Source: Myxococcales bacterium
GTDB lineage: Bacteria; Myxococcota_A; UBA796; GCA-2862545
NCBI GenBank assembly: GCA_019634415.1
Contig: JAHQVJ010000194.1
Coordinates: 1 to 51,615, forward strand
Length of the DNA: 51,615 bases
Direction: 5' to 3'
A program made the position numbers and the translations under genes. The notes beneath the pieces were generated by a model. The model saw nothing but the letters and a program-made list of their open reading frames with translations, had not been told where the DNA came from and did not search any database. Shown piece after piece: positions 43,017 to 51,599 of the stretch. Every line of letters begins with the position of its first letter. Position 1 is the first letter of the stretch.

Positions 43017-43601
43017 ATGGCCCGTCTTCCATCCCACGAGTCCATCCTGGCGCGCGTGGCGTCTCACCGCCAGCACTGGGGCCCGTCGCCGCCGCCCGGG
43101 GTGATCCCCGACCCGGTGGGACCTGGACAGGAGAGCGTGTGGGACTATCCGCGCCCGCCCATCGTGCAGCCCGTGCAGGCCCGGATCCGCGTGGTGCACC
43201 GAGGCGTGACCATCGCCGAGAGCACGTCTGCGAGGCGGATGCTCGAGACCGCGGGGGCACCGGTGTACTACATGCCCCCCGCCGACGTTCGCCTGGAGCT
43301 GCTGCGCGAGACCGCGCACCTCAGCGTCTGTGAGTGGAAGGGAGTGGCCGTGTACCACGACCTCGTGGTGGGCGATCACGTCGTGCCGCAGGCGGCGTTC
43401 GAGTATCCCGACCCGCTGCACGACCTCGACCCCGAGTACACCACCATCACGGGATACTTCGGGTTCTACGCAGGTCGAGTCGACGAGGCCTGGGTGGGCG
43501 ACGAGCGCGCTCGCCCTCAACCGGGTGGGCTGTACGCAGGCTGGCTCACCGACGCCATCGTAGGGCCGGTGAAGGGAGGACCGGGAACCGGTCACTGGTA
43601 G
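43017..43601 (+). CDS. DUF427 domain-containing protein
   Basis: This 194-residue cytosolic protein is of the DUF427 family. The pattern is clear: ESVWDYPRPPIVQPV, VRVVHRGVTIAEST-like strand with RRMLETAGAPVYYMPP, CEWKGVAVYHDL, and the C-terminal FYAGRVDEAWVGDER followed by IVGPVKGGPGTGHW. The family is widespread and its function is not established. It is often a single-domain protein of about this size. It lies 51 bases after the lipoprotein gene, with start ATG 43017, and probably has its own promoter. No functional link to neighbours is evident. Confidence 0.9.
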   Translation: MARLPSHESILARVASHRQHWGPSPPPGVIPDPVGPGQESVWDYPRPPIVQPVQARIRVVHRGVTIAESTSARRMLETAGAPVYYMPPADVRLELLRETAHLSVCEWKGVAVYHDLVVGDHVVPQAAFEYPDPLHDLDPEYTTITGYFGFYAGRVDEAWVGDERARPQPGGLYAGWLTDAIVGPVKGGPGTGHW

Positions 43602-43657
43602 CGGACCCCGAAGGGCGAAGTCGAGCCCAATTGTGAAACGACACCAGCTTCGTTCCG

Positions 43658-45109
43658 ATGGGCGGGTCAATGCCCCTGTCTGCCCCCAGCACATCCCACG
43701 ACGCCTCCACGTGGAGGGCCCGCGCCCGCCGCGCCCGCGCCGCCGGACGGGTGCAGGAAGCGGCCCGGGCCGCGCACCGGGTCCTCCAGCTGGATCCCAC
43801 CCGGAGCGAGGACTGGCAGCTCCTGGGGGAGATCCTCGTGCGGCTGTCGCAGCTCGCGCGTCCGCAGGCCTGCTTCGAGCAGGCCGTGCGGCTCGATCCG
43901 TCGAACGCCAACGCCTGGGTCCTGCTCGGACAGACGCGGATGGCTGCGGGCGACCTCGACGGCGCAGACCAGGCCCTGGCGCACGCGCTCCGCGTGGCGC
44001 CACGCAGCGGTGACGCCGTGGCCAGCCGCGGCCGCCTCCTGGTTCGCCAGCGCAGGTACGACGAGGCGCGTGCACTGCTCGAGCCCCTGGTCGTCTCGGC
44101 CCACCCCGGGATCGCCTGGGCCTGGGGCCTGCTGTGCCTGCGCACGAGCCCGATCCGCGGCGTGCAGGGCCTTCGCCGAGCGCTGCCCCACGCCACGGGC
44201 TTCACGCGCACCCAGCTGCTGTTCCTCCTGGGAGATCTGCTCGACGCCATGGGGCTCGTCGATCCGGCATACGCCGTGTTCCAGGAAGCGAACGAGTCGC
44301 AGCCGGCGAGCTTCGATCCCGATGCCTACGACGCGGCCATCGATGCGCGCATCGCGCGGTCGCGACACCGCGTCTGCGGGACTGCAGGCGACGCTTCCGA
44401 GACGCATCGAGCGCTGTGGATCGTGGGCATGCCGCGATCGGGCACGTCGCTGTTCGAGCAGATGCTCGGAGCGCACAGCCAGGTGCACCCCGGCGGCGAG
44501 CGGCACACCCTCCCGCACCTCGAGCGGTCGTGGTGCGACGCAGGACACCCGCTCGACGCCACCGACCTCTCCCAGCAGCTGGGACGAGATCTGCAGCAGC
44601 TGTCCACAGACGCGGCCTACGTGACCGACAAGCTGCCCGACAACCTGCTGCGCCTCGACCTCGCCGCGCGTATCGCGCCTGGCTCCTCCGTGATCCACGT
44701 GCGGCGTGCGCCCCTGGACACGCTGTGGTCGTGCTACCGACAGAACTTCGGAGTGGCCCATGCCTGGACCACCCAGCTGCCGTGGCTGGGCCGGGTGTAC
44801 CGAGCGCAGCAGAGGATCGCCGCCCACTACCGACAGACCATCGACCTGCGATGGATCGACGTGGAGTACGCCGATCTGGTGCGCGACCCCCACACCGTGA
44901 TGTCGACGGTCCTCGGGCAGCTCGGCCTCGATCTGGAGCCAGCATGCCTCGCTCCCCACGCCCACACCCGCATCGTGGCCACGGCATCGGCCTTCGAGGT
45001 GCAGCAGCCCATCCACATGGGGAGCCTGGGTCGAGCCGAGGCATACCGTAGGCACCTGGCGCCCCTGCGACAGGTCCTCGACGAGGTTGGCCACGACGCC
45101 AGCGGGTAG
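43658..45109 (+). CDS. TPR-sulfotransferase fusion protein
   Basis: This 483-residue protein has tetratricopeptide repeats in its first 230 residues (AAHRVLQLDPTRSEDW, ACFEQAVRLDPSNANAW, ALAHALRVAPRSGDA) and a sulfotransferase domain from about 253. The PAPS 5'-phosphosulfate loop is IVGMPRSGTSLFEQM, the substrate entry GGERHTLPHLE, and the 3'-phosphate region VIHVRRAPLDTLWSCY. It transfers sulfate from PAPS to an unknown acceptor. TPR-sulfotransferase fusions resemble tyrosylprotein sulfotransferase-like bacterial proteins. The start is ATG 43658 or 43670; neither has a strong site. Confidence 0.87.
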   Translation: MGGSMPLSAPSTSHDASTWRARARRARAAGRVQEAARAAHRVLQLDPTRSEDWQLLGEILVRLSQLARPQACFEQAVRLDPSNANAWVLLGQTRMAAGDLDGADQALAHALRVAPRSGDAVASRGRLLVRQRRYDEARALLEPLVVSAHPGIAWAWGLLCLRTSPIRGVQGLRRALPHATGFTRTQLLFLLGDLLDAMGLVDPAYAVFQEANESQPASFDPDAYDAAIDARIARSRHRVCGTAGDASETHRALWIVGMPRSGTSLFEQMLGAHSQVHPGGERHTLPHLERSWCDAGHPLDATDLSQQLGRDLQQLSTDAAYVTDKLPDNLLRLDLAARIAPGSSVIHVRRAPLDTLWSCYRQNFGVAHAWTTQLPWLGRVYRAQQRIAAHYRQTIDLRWIDVEYADLVRDPHTVMSTVLGQLGLDLEPACLAPHAHTRIVATASAFEVQQPIHMGSLGRAEAYRRHLAPLRQVLDEVGHDASG

Positions 45110-45124
45110 CCCCGAGACGTTCCG

Positions 45125-47002
45125 TCATCGACTGGCGAGCACCAACACCAAGACGAGAACCGCGAGCAGCATGACCATCATGGCCGCCTGCAGCAGCACC
45201 AGCATCTGCAGAGTGGAGACGCGCCGACCGAGCTCCTCGACGTCTCGCGGTGCGGCGGGGATCGGCGCGGAGGAGCGACGTGGCTCGTCGAGCCAGGCAC
45301 TCAGCTCGGACTCGCCGGGCACCACCAGCCGCGGACCCACCCGGATCAGCGCGTCGCGCAGCTCCGACATCACCTGATCGAGGCTCCCGATGGGCTCGGC
45401 CCCCTCGAGGCTGGCTCCGACCCGTCGCAGCAGCCGGAAGCGTCTGGCGACCGGTGAGATCAGCAGCCGGAACACCGCGTCCGTGCCCTGGAACCCGCTG
45501 CTGTGGGTGGCAGACAGCAGCTGCCCCGATCGCACCTCGATGGAGCCGACACACACCTCGCCGACCAGCAGCTCGATCACGGTGTGCTGCCGGGAGAGCC
45601 CCAGCGACATCAGGATCACGAACAAGGGTGTGTCGCCCAGATCTCCCACCACCAGCACCTCGTCGGTGCTCTCCGCCGGTGCCGGCATGGCTCCGGTCCA
45701 CAGCTCCTCGAAGCCACCCACGAGGCGCTCCGAGCTCAGGGGTCGGTCGTACTCGACCACCATGAAGTGGGTGCCCGGGTCGGCTCGCAGCGCCCCGATG
45801 GCCTGGGCGGCGGGCAGCGTCTTGCCGAGCACGACGGCATCGAGGACCTGGCCGGCCTTCACCACCCAGCCTCCGATGGGTGTGCGGCCGCGACGGAGCA
45901 CCACCCCGAGCCTGCGACGGGACACCGACAGCACGGCCAGCAGATCGGCGAGCGGCATGCGCTCGAAGCTTCCACCGAAGAGTCGGCGAGGCGCCGAGCC
46001 CCCACCGCTCCGCCGCTGGCCCCGAAGCTCGGCCAGCAGATCCACCACCGCGCCCAGGGTCTCGTCACCGACGACGTCGCCCCGATAGATCTCGAAGGTG
46101 CTGTCGGGCCGACGGAAGGCGGAGGCGAGCTCGGCGATGGCCGCACGCCCCTCGATGGCCGGCCCGTCCCTCGGGGTGACGCGTGCCCAGCGAACGTGTG
46201 CGGCGTGCACCACGGTCTCACCCACGAGCACACCCTTGTGCCGGAGGACGAGCCCCGTCGGCGCATCGTGACCAGACAGCTCTCCGAGCAGTTCCCCGAA
46301 CGAGACCGAGGAGGTCGGGCCGATCCGGATCAGCTCGCGCCTCGCCCTGGGCTGGCTCAGCTCGAAGAACGACCCCACCGGCGTCTCGTCGCCGCGGGCC
46401 GGCATCTCGACGACGCTGTACCGATCTCCGGGATCCGCCATGATCCGAGCAAAGGCCTCACGGTCGTCGAGCTCGGGCTCCGACAGCAGATCGGCCGCGA
46501 GGATCTGACCCGCCTTCGCCACCCAGCTCCCCACGGGCACCCCATCCCGCCAGAACAGGATGCCGAGGGTCTGCCGCGACACCGAGAGCACTGCCAACAG
46601 GTCCGTCAGGGGCACCTCCGCCAGGTTCCCGCGAAACAGACTGATCGGGCCGGTCCGCGCCTGCGGGGGCGGCTGGGTCTCGGCCCAGTCCCACGCCTCG
46701 TCCAGCGGGCCGAGGACAGCTGTGTCGGCGTCGACCGACACCACGTGCAGCGCGAAGGAGGTGGGCTGCGCGTGGCGAATCGAGACGACGGCTGCGGGTC
46801 CGGTCGAGGCGTCGGCCGCCTGGGCCGCGAGGAGCATTCCCGCCTTGAGGCGTAGCCGGCCCACCTCGCGATCCCCCTCCGTCAACACCAGCAGTAGGCC
46901 CTGGCGACTGGCTGCGACCATGATCAGCACGTCGTCGAGGGTCGTGACTGCGAGATCTCCCGCCACGAGCACGGGCGGGGCGTCCGAGGTGACCTCGCTC
47001 AT
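45125..47002 (-). CDS. Five-repeat DUF4388 (PATAN) membrane protein
   Basis: This 625-residue protein has about five DUF4388/PATAN-like repeats, seen in FRGNLAEVPLTDLLAVLSVS, FGGSFERMPLADLLAVLSVS and VVGDLGDTPLFVILMSLGLS, each followed by a short G-x-x-G strand pair (VPVGSWVAKAGQIL, TPIGGWVVKAGQVL). A C-terminal helix and a membrane segment (LLQAAMMVMLLAVLVLVLVL) anchor it. DUF4388 domains occur in response-regulator and gliding or predation-related proteins of Myxococcota, probably as protein-interaction modules. The start overlaps the globin stop as ATGA, so both are made together. Confidence 0.82.
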   Translation of the reverse strand: MSEVTSDAPPVLVAGDLAVTTLDDVLIMVAASRQGLLLVLTEGDREVGRLRLKAGMLLAAQAADASTGPAAVVSIRHAQPTSFALHVVSVDADTAVLGPLDEAWDWAETQPPPQARTGPISLFRGNLAEVPLTDLLAVLSVSRQTLGILFWRDGVPVGSWVAKAGQILAADLLSEPELDDREAFARIMADPGDRYSVVEMPARGDETPVGSFFELSQPRARRELIRIGPTSSVSFGELLGELSGHDAPTGLVLRHKGVLVGETVVHAAHVRWARVTPRDGPAIEGRAAIAELASAFRRPDSTFEIYRGDVVGDETLGAVVDLLAELRGQRRSGGGSAPRRLFGGSFERMPLADLLAVLSVSRRRLGVVLRRGRTPIGGWVVKAGQVLDAVVLGKTLPAAQAIGALRADPGTHFMVVEYDRPLSSERLVGGFEELWTGAMPAPAESTDEVLVVGDLGDTPLFVILMSLGLSRQHTVIELLVGEVCVGSIEVRSGQLLSATHSSGFQGTDAVFRLLISPVARRFRLLRRVGASLEGAEPIGSLDQVMSELRDALIRVGPRLVVPGESELSAWLDEPRRSSAPIPAAPRDVEELGRRVSTLQMLVLLQAAMMVMLLAVLVLVLVLASR

Positions 47003-47484
47003 CGGGCGACGCTACGGCCCAGGTCGATGTCCACGGTGGCCCCCTGCGCCCCGATGCGCATGGAGGCCGAGATCACGTCGTAGAGCTTGGTCCACGCCTC
47101 TCGGACCCGCGGTGTGAACGCTTGACCGAGCCCCTTGTCGAGCGTCCAGATCAGCACCTCGCCGACGACGGCGTAGGACTCGTCGGGGATGCGGTACAGC
47201 TCGTGATGGCGGCGCCCCAGCGCCATCAGGATCAGCGCCAGATCGTCGCTCGGCGCCACCTCCTCCTTCCAATCGTCGGCCGTCCAGTCCAGCGAGGCCA
47301 CCACGAACTTCAGCATGGCGAGCAGCTTCCGCTTCTGGCGCGCGAGATCGTCGGGAAACAGCACCCGATACTGCGGAGCGAGCTCGAACAGGCGCCGGTA
47401 GAAGAGGTCTGGCACGGTCTCGGCGATGGGCACCACGAGGCGCCAGCTGCTGCGGATGCGCCCCTTCTCGACGTCGGACAGCAT
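46999..47484 (-). CDS. Globin domain protein (single-domain haemoglobin)
   Basis: This 161-residue haem-binding globin is of the flavohaemoglobin-like/single-domain bacterial type. Pattern: RSSWRLVVPIAETVPDLFYRRLF (helices A-B), LFPDDLARQKRKLLAML, and the F-helix LMALGRRHHELYRIP with the proximal His at 93. There is no reductase domain, and a variable tail (GAQGATVDIDLG) ends the protein. It may bind O2 or NO and report it to the coupled DUF4388 protein, by inference. ATG 47484 follows GAGGAG at long spacing; the frame is open far upstream but without protein-like sequence. Confidence 0.85.
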   Translation of the reverse strand: MLSDVEKGRIRSSWRLVVPIAETVPDLFYRRLFELAPQYRVLFPDDLARQKRKLLAMLKFVVASLDWTADDWKEEVAPSDDLALILMALGRRHHELYRIPDESYAVVGEVLIWTLDKGLGQAFTPRVREAWTKLYDVISASMRIGAQGATVDIDLGRSVAR

Positions 47485-47606
47485 GGGGGGTGGACTCCTC
47501 GTAGCGCACGACGCCCCGGAGCATACCTCGGCTGCATCGCGGGCGAAGCTGCCCAGGCACGCAGCACGCGAGCACTCGAGTGTCGACGGGTCACGCCCGT
47601 TTGCCG

Positions 47607-48815
47607 CTACGGACCACAGTGGGCTGCCGCGGAGTCGCCCAGCCCCAGTCGAGTCAACACGCGCTCGCACGTGGCCTGCTCGGAGAACGTGCCGCAGTGC
47701 GGCCCCGTCTCGAAGCTCGCGGTGACGTCGGGCCCGGTGAGCGTCGTGTACACGTCCCAGACGTGGGGCACGATCCCGAGGTCGTCGTCGCCCAGCTGAG
47801 CCGGGAGGTTGGTGCTGAGAACGAGGTCGACGGGGTGCTCGAGGTGGGTGTCTCCAGGTGTGGTGGCGGCGTCCCCCACCGCGTAGTCGGTGCCCGCCAC
47901 TGCAGGGCACGAGGCCTCGTTGAGGTACAGCACGTCCAGCAGCCCCAGGGAACCCGTCAGGCGATAGCTCGCACAGGTCCCCCCGGCCCCCACACACTGG
48001 CCTGGCGCGCCGACCTCGCACAGGATGTCGGGATCGGTGCGGCATCGCCCACACGCACTGCCACCACAGCCGCTCGTCCGCCCCGTGCAGCCCCACTCGG
48101 CACTGTAGAGCAGCGGCCCCCCGAGCCACATCTGGTAGTCCAGCAGGGGATCGAGATCGTCGAAGTAGCGAGCGTAGAAGGTCGCGAGGCTACCCGCGCT
48201 GCACGAGACCGTGCCGAAGGGGTCCTGCGGCGAGAGGGTGTCGTGGGCGAACCGGATCACGGAAGCAGGCCGAGTCGCCACCTCCTCGATGGAGGAAGGC
48301 TCGGTCTCGAGGGGGCGGGTCATCCATCCGCAGTCTGCGGCGTTGCAGTCCGTTCCCGTGGAGGACGCGGTGTGCCAGGCCACCTCCACCACCCGGCCGC
48401 CCGCCGCCACGAACGCATCGGGCAAGCGCCGAGGCGCGAACGTCGTCCCCGTACCGCCGTCGTGCACGAACAGCGTGGCCGCGCCTCGCTCGCTGTACCG
48501 CACCACGGCGCCCCGCCCCGCGGCCACCACACGCACACTCCGGCTGGACCACCCCGTCTCGGGCGTGCTGTCCCACGAGCACGACTCCACGCTACCGCCA
48601 CACGGCTCGCGACAGGCATGGATCCGCGCCACGACGTCGGGGAATGGCAGGGGAGCACACACCTCCAGCCCAACGGGCGGCGTGCCGACACTCGATCCGG
48701 AGTCGCTCTGCGTGCCGGGCGTGTCGACGGTGACGCCAGTGTCCATCGAGCTCACCGTCTCCGACAGCGGGGTCGTGCCACGACACCCGATCATCCAGGC
48801 CCACATCGTCCACAC
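47607..48815 (-). CDS. Lipoprotein with alpha/beta-hydrolase-like core
   Basis: This 402-residue protein starts at GTG 48815 behind GAGGA, with a lipoprotein signal (MWAWMIGCRGTT). A Ser/Thr/Asp linker leads to a hydrolase-like core: ATLFVHDGGTGTTFAP, the elbow-like GTVSCSAGSLATF and a possible His in TGPHCGTFSEQA. Many Cys suggest disulfides (GCTGRTSGCGGSACGRC). The shape recalls secreted polyhydroxybutyrate depolymerase or pectin acetylesterase-like enzymes, but the match is weak. ATG 48806 is the alternative start. No coupled neighbour. Confidence 0.6.
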   Translation of the reverse strand: MWTMWAWMIGCRGTTPLSETVSSMDTGVTVDTPGTQSDSGSSVGTPPVGLEVCAPLPFPDVVARIHACREPCGGSVESCSWDSTPETGWSSRSVRVVAAGRGAVVRYSERGAATLFVHDGGTGTTFAPRRLPDAFVAAGGRVVEVAWHTASSTGTDCNAADCGWMTRPLETEPSSIEEVATRPASVIRFAHDTLSPQDPFGTVSCSAGSLATFYARYFDDLDPLLDYQMWLGGPLLYSAEWGCTGRTSGCGGSACGRCRTDPDILCEVGAPGQCVGAGGTCASYRLTGSLGLLDVLYLNEASCPAVAGTDYAVGDAATTPGDTHLEHPVDLVLSTNLPAQLGDDDLGIVPHVWDVYTTLTGPDVTASFETGPHCGTFSEQATCERVLTRLGLGDSAAAHCGP

Positions 48816-49018
48816 GGCATCCTCCCGCGTGGGACAACGAATCACCGCAGTGTCTATTGGAGCGATCTCCATCACGCGTCGGTGCGGCCCGAGTCCCGAG
48901 ATCTCGAACGACGACGCGCGGGCCCTCTCGTGACCGGGTACGGTGCGCCCAACGGAGAGGGATGCGGACAGCGCCGAACGGCCGTGGTCGACCTCGTCCT
49001 GTAGGGGCCCGACAACCG

Positions 49019-50005
49019 CTACTCGGTCTCGTCTCGACCCTCCGTGGGTGTCGTCGAGCAGCTGCTCCTGAAGGCCCCGGGAGACGTCTGGAAGGTGCGC
49101 TTGAAGGCCCTACCGAAGGACGACTCCGAGTCGTAGCCCACCTGGCGCGCGATGTGACTCAAGCTCAGTCGCGTGTCGCCCCTCAGCAAGTTCGCCGCCA
49201 GGTTCATGCGCAGCTGGGTGAGGTACTTCATGGGGGACGCGCCCACCAGGGACTGGAAGCGCGACGAGAAGCTCGAGCGCGACATCCCCACGGCCTTCGC
49301 GAGCCCCTGAAGGCTCCAGGGATCGGCCGGATACTCGTGGATGAGCTGCAGCGCATGCCCGATGGAGCTGTCGCGGAGCGCCCCCAACCACCCCACCTGC
49401 TCGTCGGGCTGTTCCTCGAACCAGGCGCGCAGGACCTGCACGAAGAGCAGATCCACCAGGCGCACGGTCATCATGTCCGAGCCATCCCCCTTCACGCGGG
49501 TCTCGTGCAGCAGGAAGCGTAGCGTGGTCTCGAGCCAAGGAAGCGCGCTGCGCCGCTCGTAGGTGAGGTGGATGAAGTCGGGCAACACAGGGAGCAAGGG
49601 GTGCTGCTCGTACCCCTCGAACCGAAGTCCCCACCCACGGAGGACCGTCTGTCGGCCGCCTCCACCGTAGGTGATGGTCGGGTACGAGTCTCGTCGGCGA
49701 GCGTACCTGTCCACCTCGGCGACAGTGCACTCCTCCAGCACCTGCGCATAGGGCACGGTGGGTGTCGACAGCTCATCCATGAGAGACGTGGTGTGGCCCG
49801 GGAAGAGCATCACGAGGTCGCCAGCGTCCAGCCGCAGCGTGGGCCCACCAGAGAACGTCAAGAAGCACCCTCCCTTCTCCACCACCATGAAGGAGACGAG
49901 GTCGAAGGCGGAGTAGGCGATCCCCCACGGGGCCGACAGCTCGGACCGCCGGCTGAGGGTCCCTTGGACCCGCAGCCAGCTCAGCACATCCGACAGTACG
50001 TCCAC
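49019..50005 (-). CDS. AraC-family regulator with cupin-like N-terminal domain
   Basis: This 328-residue regulator has an N-terminal cupin-type sensor (FLTFSGGPTLRLDAGDLVMLF) and a C-terminal AraC double helix-turn-helix. The pieces are SLQGLAKAVGMSRSSFSSRFQ, GASPMKYLTQLRMNLAANLL, then LSLSHIARQVGYDSESSFGRAF and FQTSPGAFR. The sensor suggests response to a small ligand. It starts at GTG 50005 with GGGAGGGAG in front. It diverges from the CDGSH iron-sulfur membrane gene across 139 bases, so it is likely to control that gene. Confidence 0.92.
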   Translation of the reverse strand: MDVLSDVLSWLRVQGTLSRRSELSAPWGIAYSAFDLVSFMVVEKGGCFLTFSGGPTLRLDAGDLVMLFPGHTTSLMDELSTPTVPYAQVLEECTVAEVDRYARRRDSYPTITYGGGGRQTVLRGWGLRFEGYEQHPLLPVLPDFIHLTYERRSALPWLETTLRFLLHETRVKGDGSDMMTVRLVDLLFVQVLRAWFEEQPDEQVGWLGALRDSSIGHALQLIHEYPADPWSLQGLAKAVGMSRSSFSSRFQSLVGASPMKYLTQLRMNLAANLLRGDTRLSLSHIARQVGYDSESSFGRAFKRTFQTSPGAFRSSCSTTPTEGRDETE

Positions 50006-50144
50006 GCTCCCTCCCGCAGCCCAGATACGCCGCTCGTCTCACATGCTGCCCCGGATCTGGACGATCGGCACAGAATACAGGCAATAATGGCATGTTCTTC
50101 CGTGAGATGGAGCCATATACGATACCCTCGACGGGAGATCAGGA

Positions 50145-51215
50145 ATGAAGGGCAAGCTTCACGCCATCGCGGGTGTGTTCGGGTTTCTCTGTGTGGCGAC
50201 GTTCGTCACGGCCACGGTGTCGTCCGAGCTCTTCGCGAGCCCGCAGACCGTCGCCGTGGTCAAGCGCTTCGTCTTCTTCGGCATGTTCCTGCTGCTCCCG
50301 GCGTTGATGGGCGCAGGTGCCACGGGCGTGTCGATGCTGGGCGAGCGCACGGAGCCGCTGGCCCTGGAGAAGCAGCGACGGGGGCCCATTGCCTTCATGA
50401 CGGGGCTGTTCGTCTTGCTGCCGACCTCGTGGTTTCTCTCTTCCCGAGCGGCGGCGGGCACCCTGGATGCCTTGTTCTACGGAGCCCAGGGCGTGGAGTT
50501 GGTGGCCAGCACCGTGTGCCTCGTGATGATCGGGCTGAACATCCGCGACGGCCTGGCCCTGCGGGGGCGAATTGCGTCGTCTGGCGCCAAGCATCCCTCG
50601 GTCGAGGAGCGCAACGGAGGTCCGCTGGTGGTCATGAGCACACCGGCGCTCGTGGGCTCGGATGGTCAGCAGCTGGAGCACGGCTCGGTGCTGGCGCTGT
50701 GCCGCTGCGGAGCCTCGAAGAACAAGCCCTTCTGCGACGGATCGCACAACGAGATCGGGTTCGACAGCACTCCGTCGGACGATCGGACCAAGGACGAGAT
50801 CCTGACCTACGAGGGAGCCGAGGTCACCATCCACTACAATCGGCTGCTGTGTTCCCATGCCGCTGAGTGTGGACGGCGGCAGAAGGCGGCGTTCGACTCG
50901 TCCCGCTCGCCCTGGATCATCCCCGACAACGCACCAGCCGACGGGCTGCTCGAGGTGGTCCAGGCCTGTCCGTCCGGCGCGCTGCGGTTCAGCCGATCCG
51001 GGGAGCCACCCCAGCATGCACAGTCCGACGTCGCCGGCATCACGGTAGAGCGAGACGGCCCCTACCGAGTCAACGGAATTCCCTTGGCGTCCACTCCCCA
51101 GGCCACGGGCGCACATCCAGAGAAGTACGTGCTCTGCCGATGCGGTGCGTCGAAGAACAAGCCCTTCTGCGACGGGACCCACTTCGACATCGGCTGGTCC
51201 GCATCGGCTAAGTAG
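50145..51215 (+). CDS. Membrane protein with two CDGSH and one ferredoxin-like domain
   Basis: This 356-residue protein starts with four membrane segments (IAGVFGFLCVATFVTA, FVFFGMFLLLPALMG, FMTGLFVLLPTSWFL, LVASTVCLVMIGLNI). A CDGSH iron-sulfur domain follows, CRCGASKNKPFCDGSH (C186, C188, C197, H201). Residues about 219-280 are a divergent ferredoxin of Fer4_19 type (LCSHAAECGRR, VQACPSGALRF). A second CDGSH, CRCGASKNKPFCDGTH (C331, C333, C342, H346), is almost identical to the first. It should hold two CDGSH [2Fe-2S] clusters plus one more cluster at the membrane, suiting electron transfer or redox sensing. The GGGAG site at proper spacing supports ATG 50145. AraC diverges from it. Confidence 0.9.
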   Translation: MKGKLHAIAGVFGFLCVATFVTATVSSELFASPQTVAVVKRFVFFGMFLLLPALMGAGATGVSMLGERTEPLALEKQRRGPIAFMTGLFVLLPTSWFLSSRAAAGTLDALFYGAQGVELVASTVCLVMIGLNIRDGLALRGRIASSGAKHPSVEERNGGPLVVMSTPALVGSDGQQLEHGSVLALCRCGASKNKPFCDGSHNEIGFDSTPSDDRTKDEILTYEGAEVTIHYNRLLCSHAAECGRRQKAAFDSSRSPWIIPDNAPADGLLEVVQACPSGALRFSRSGEPPQHAQSDVAGITVERDGPYRVNGIPLASTPQATGAHPEKYVLCRCGASKNKPFCDGTHFDIGWSASAK

Positions 51216-51220
51216 CGCCC

Positions 51221-51535
51221 ATGACAGCCACGCTCCTGGCATCGCTGTGGGCCTGCGCGCCCTCGCCCGCTCCTCGCTGGGCCGTCCGGGAGGCGCTGGA
51301 CGTGCCCCCGCCCCCAGGTGCGGTGTCGCTGGATCTGGGGCCCACGCGCACCGACACGGTGTTCTCCCTGGGAACCGTCGTGCAGCTCCGGGAGGGGTCA
51401 CGCACCGTGCGCGCAGAGGTCCTCGACGTGCGCCAAGACACTGCCGGCACACTGCTCACCGTCTACGCCGATGCCGAGGGCGCACAGCCATGGCTCGAAG
51501 CAGCCAAGCCTGTGGACGTCGAGATCACCCGCTGA
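51221..51535 (+). CDS. Small putative lipoprotein, 104 aa
   Basis: The protein starts MTATLLASLWACAPSP, a short signal with lipobox LWAC and Cys at residue 12. The remaining 90 residues are beta-rich with paired strands (TVVQLREGSRTVRAEVLDV, GTLLTVYADAEG). I recognise no family. It lies five bases after the CDGSH-ferredoxin gene, so it is very likely in the same operon and possibly under the same AraC control. Confidence 0.6.
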   Translation: MTATLLASLWACAPSPAPRWAVREALDVPPPPGAVSLDLGPTRTDTVFSLGTVVQLREGSRTVRAEVLDVRQDTAGTLLTVYADAEGAQPWLEAAKPVDVEITR

Positions 51536-51599
51536 AGGGCAACGTCCCCACCTCGGCCCTCTTGGATTGCGACAGCCTTCCGGAGCAGAACTCGATCGA

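Noticed and set aside
44202..45701. Minus-strand frame of 499 codons opposite the TPR-sulfotransferase
   Set aside because: Arg/Gly-rich antisense translation with no motif; the plus-strand gene is well supported.
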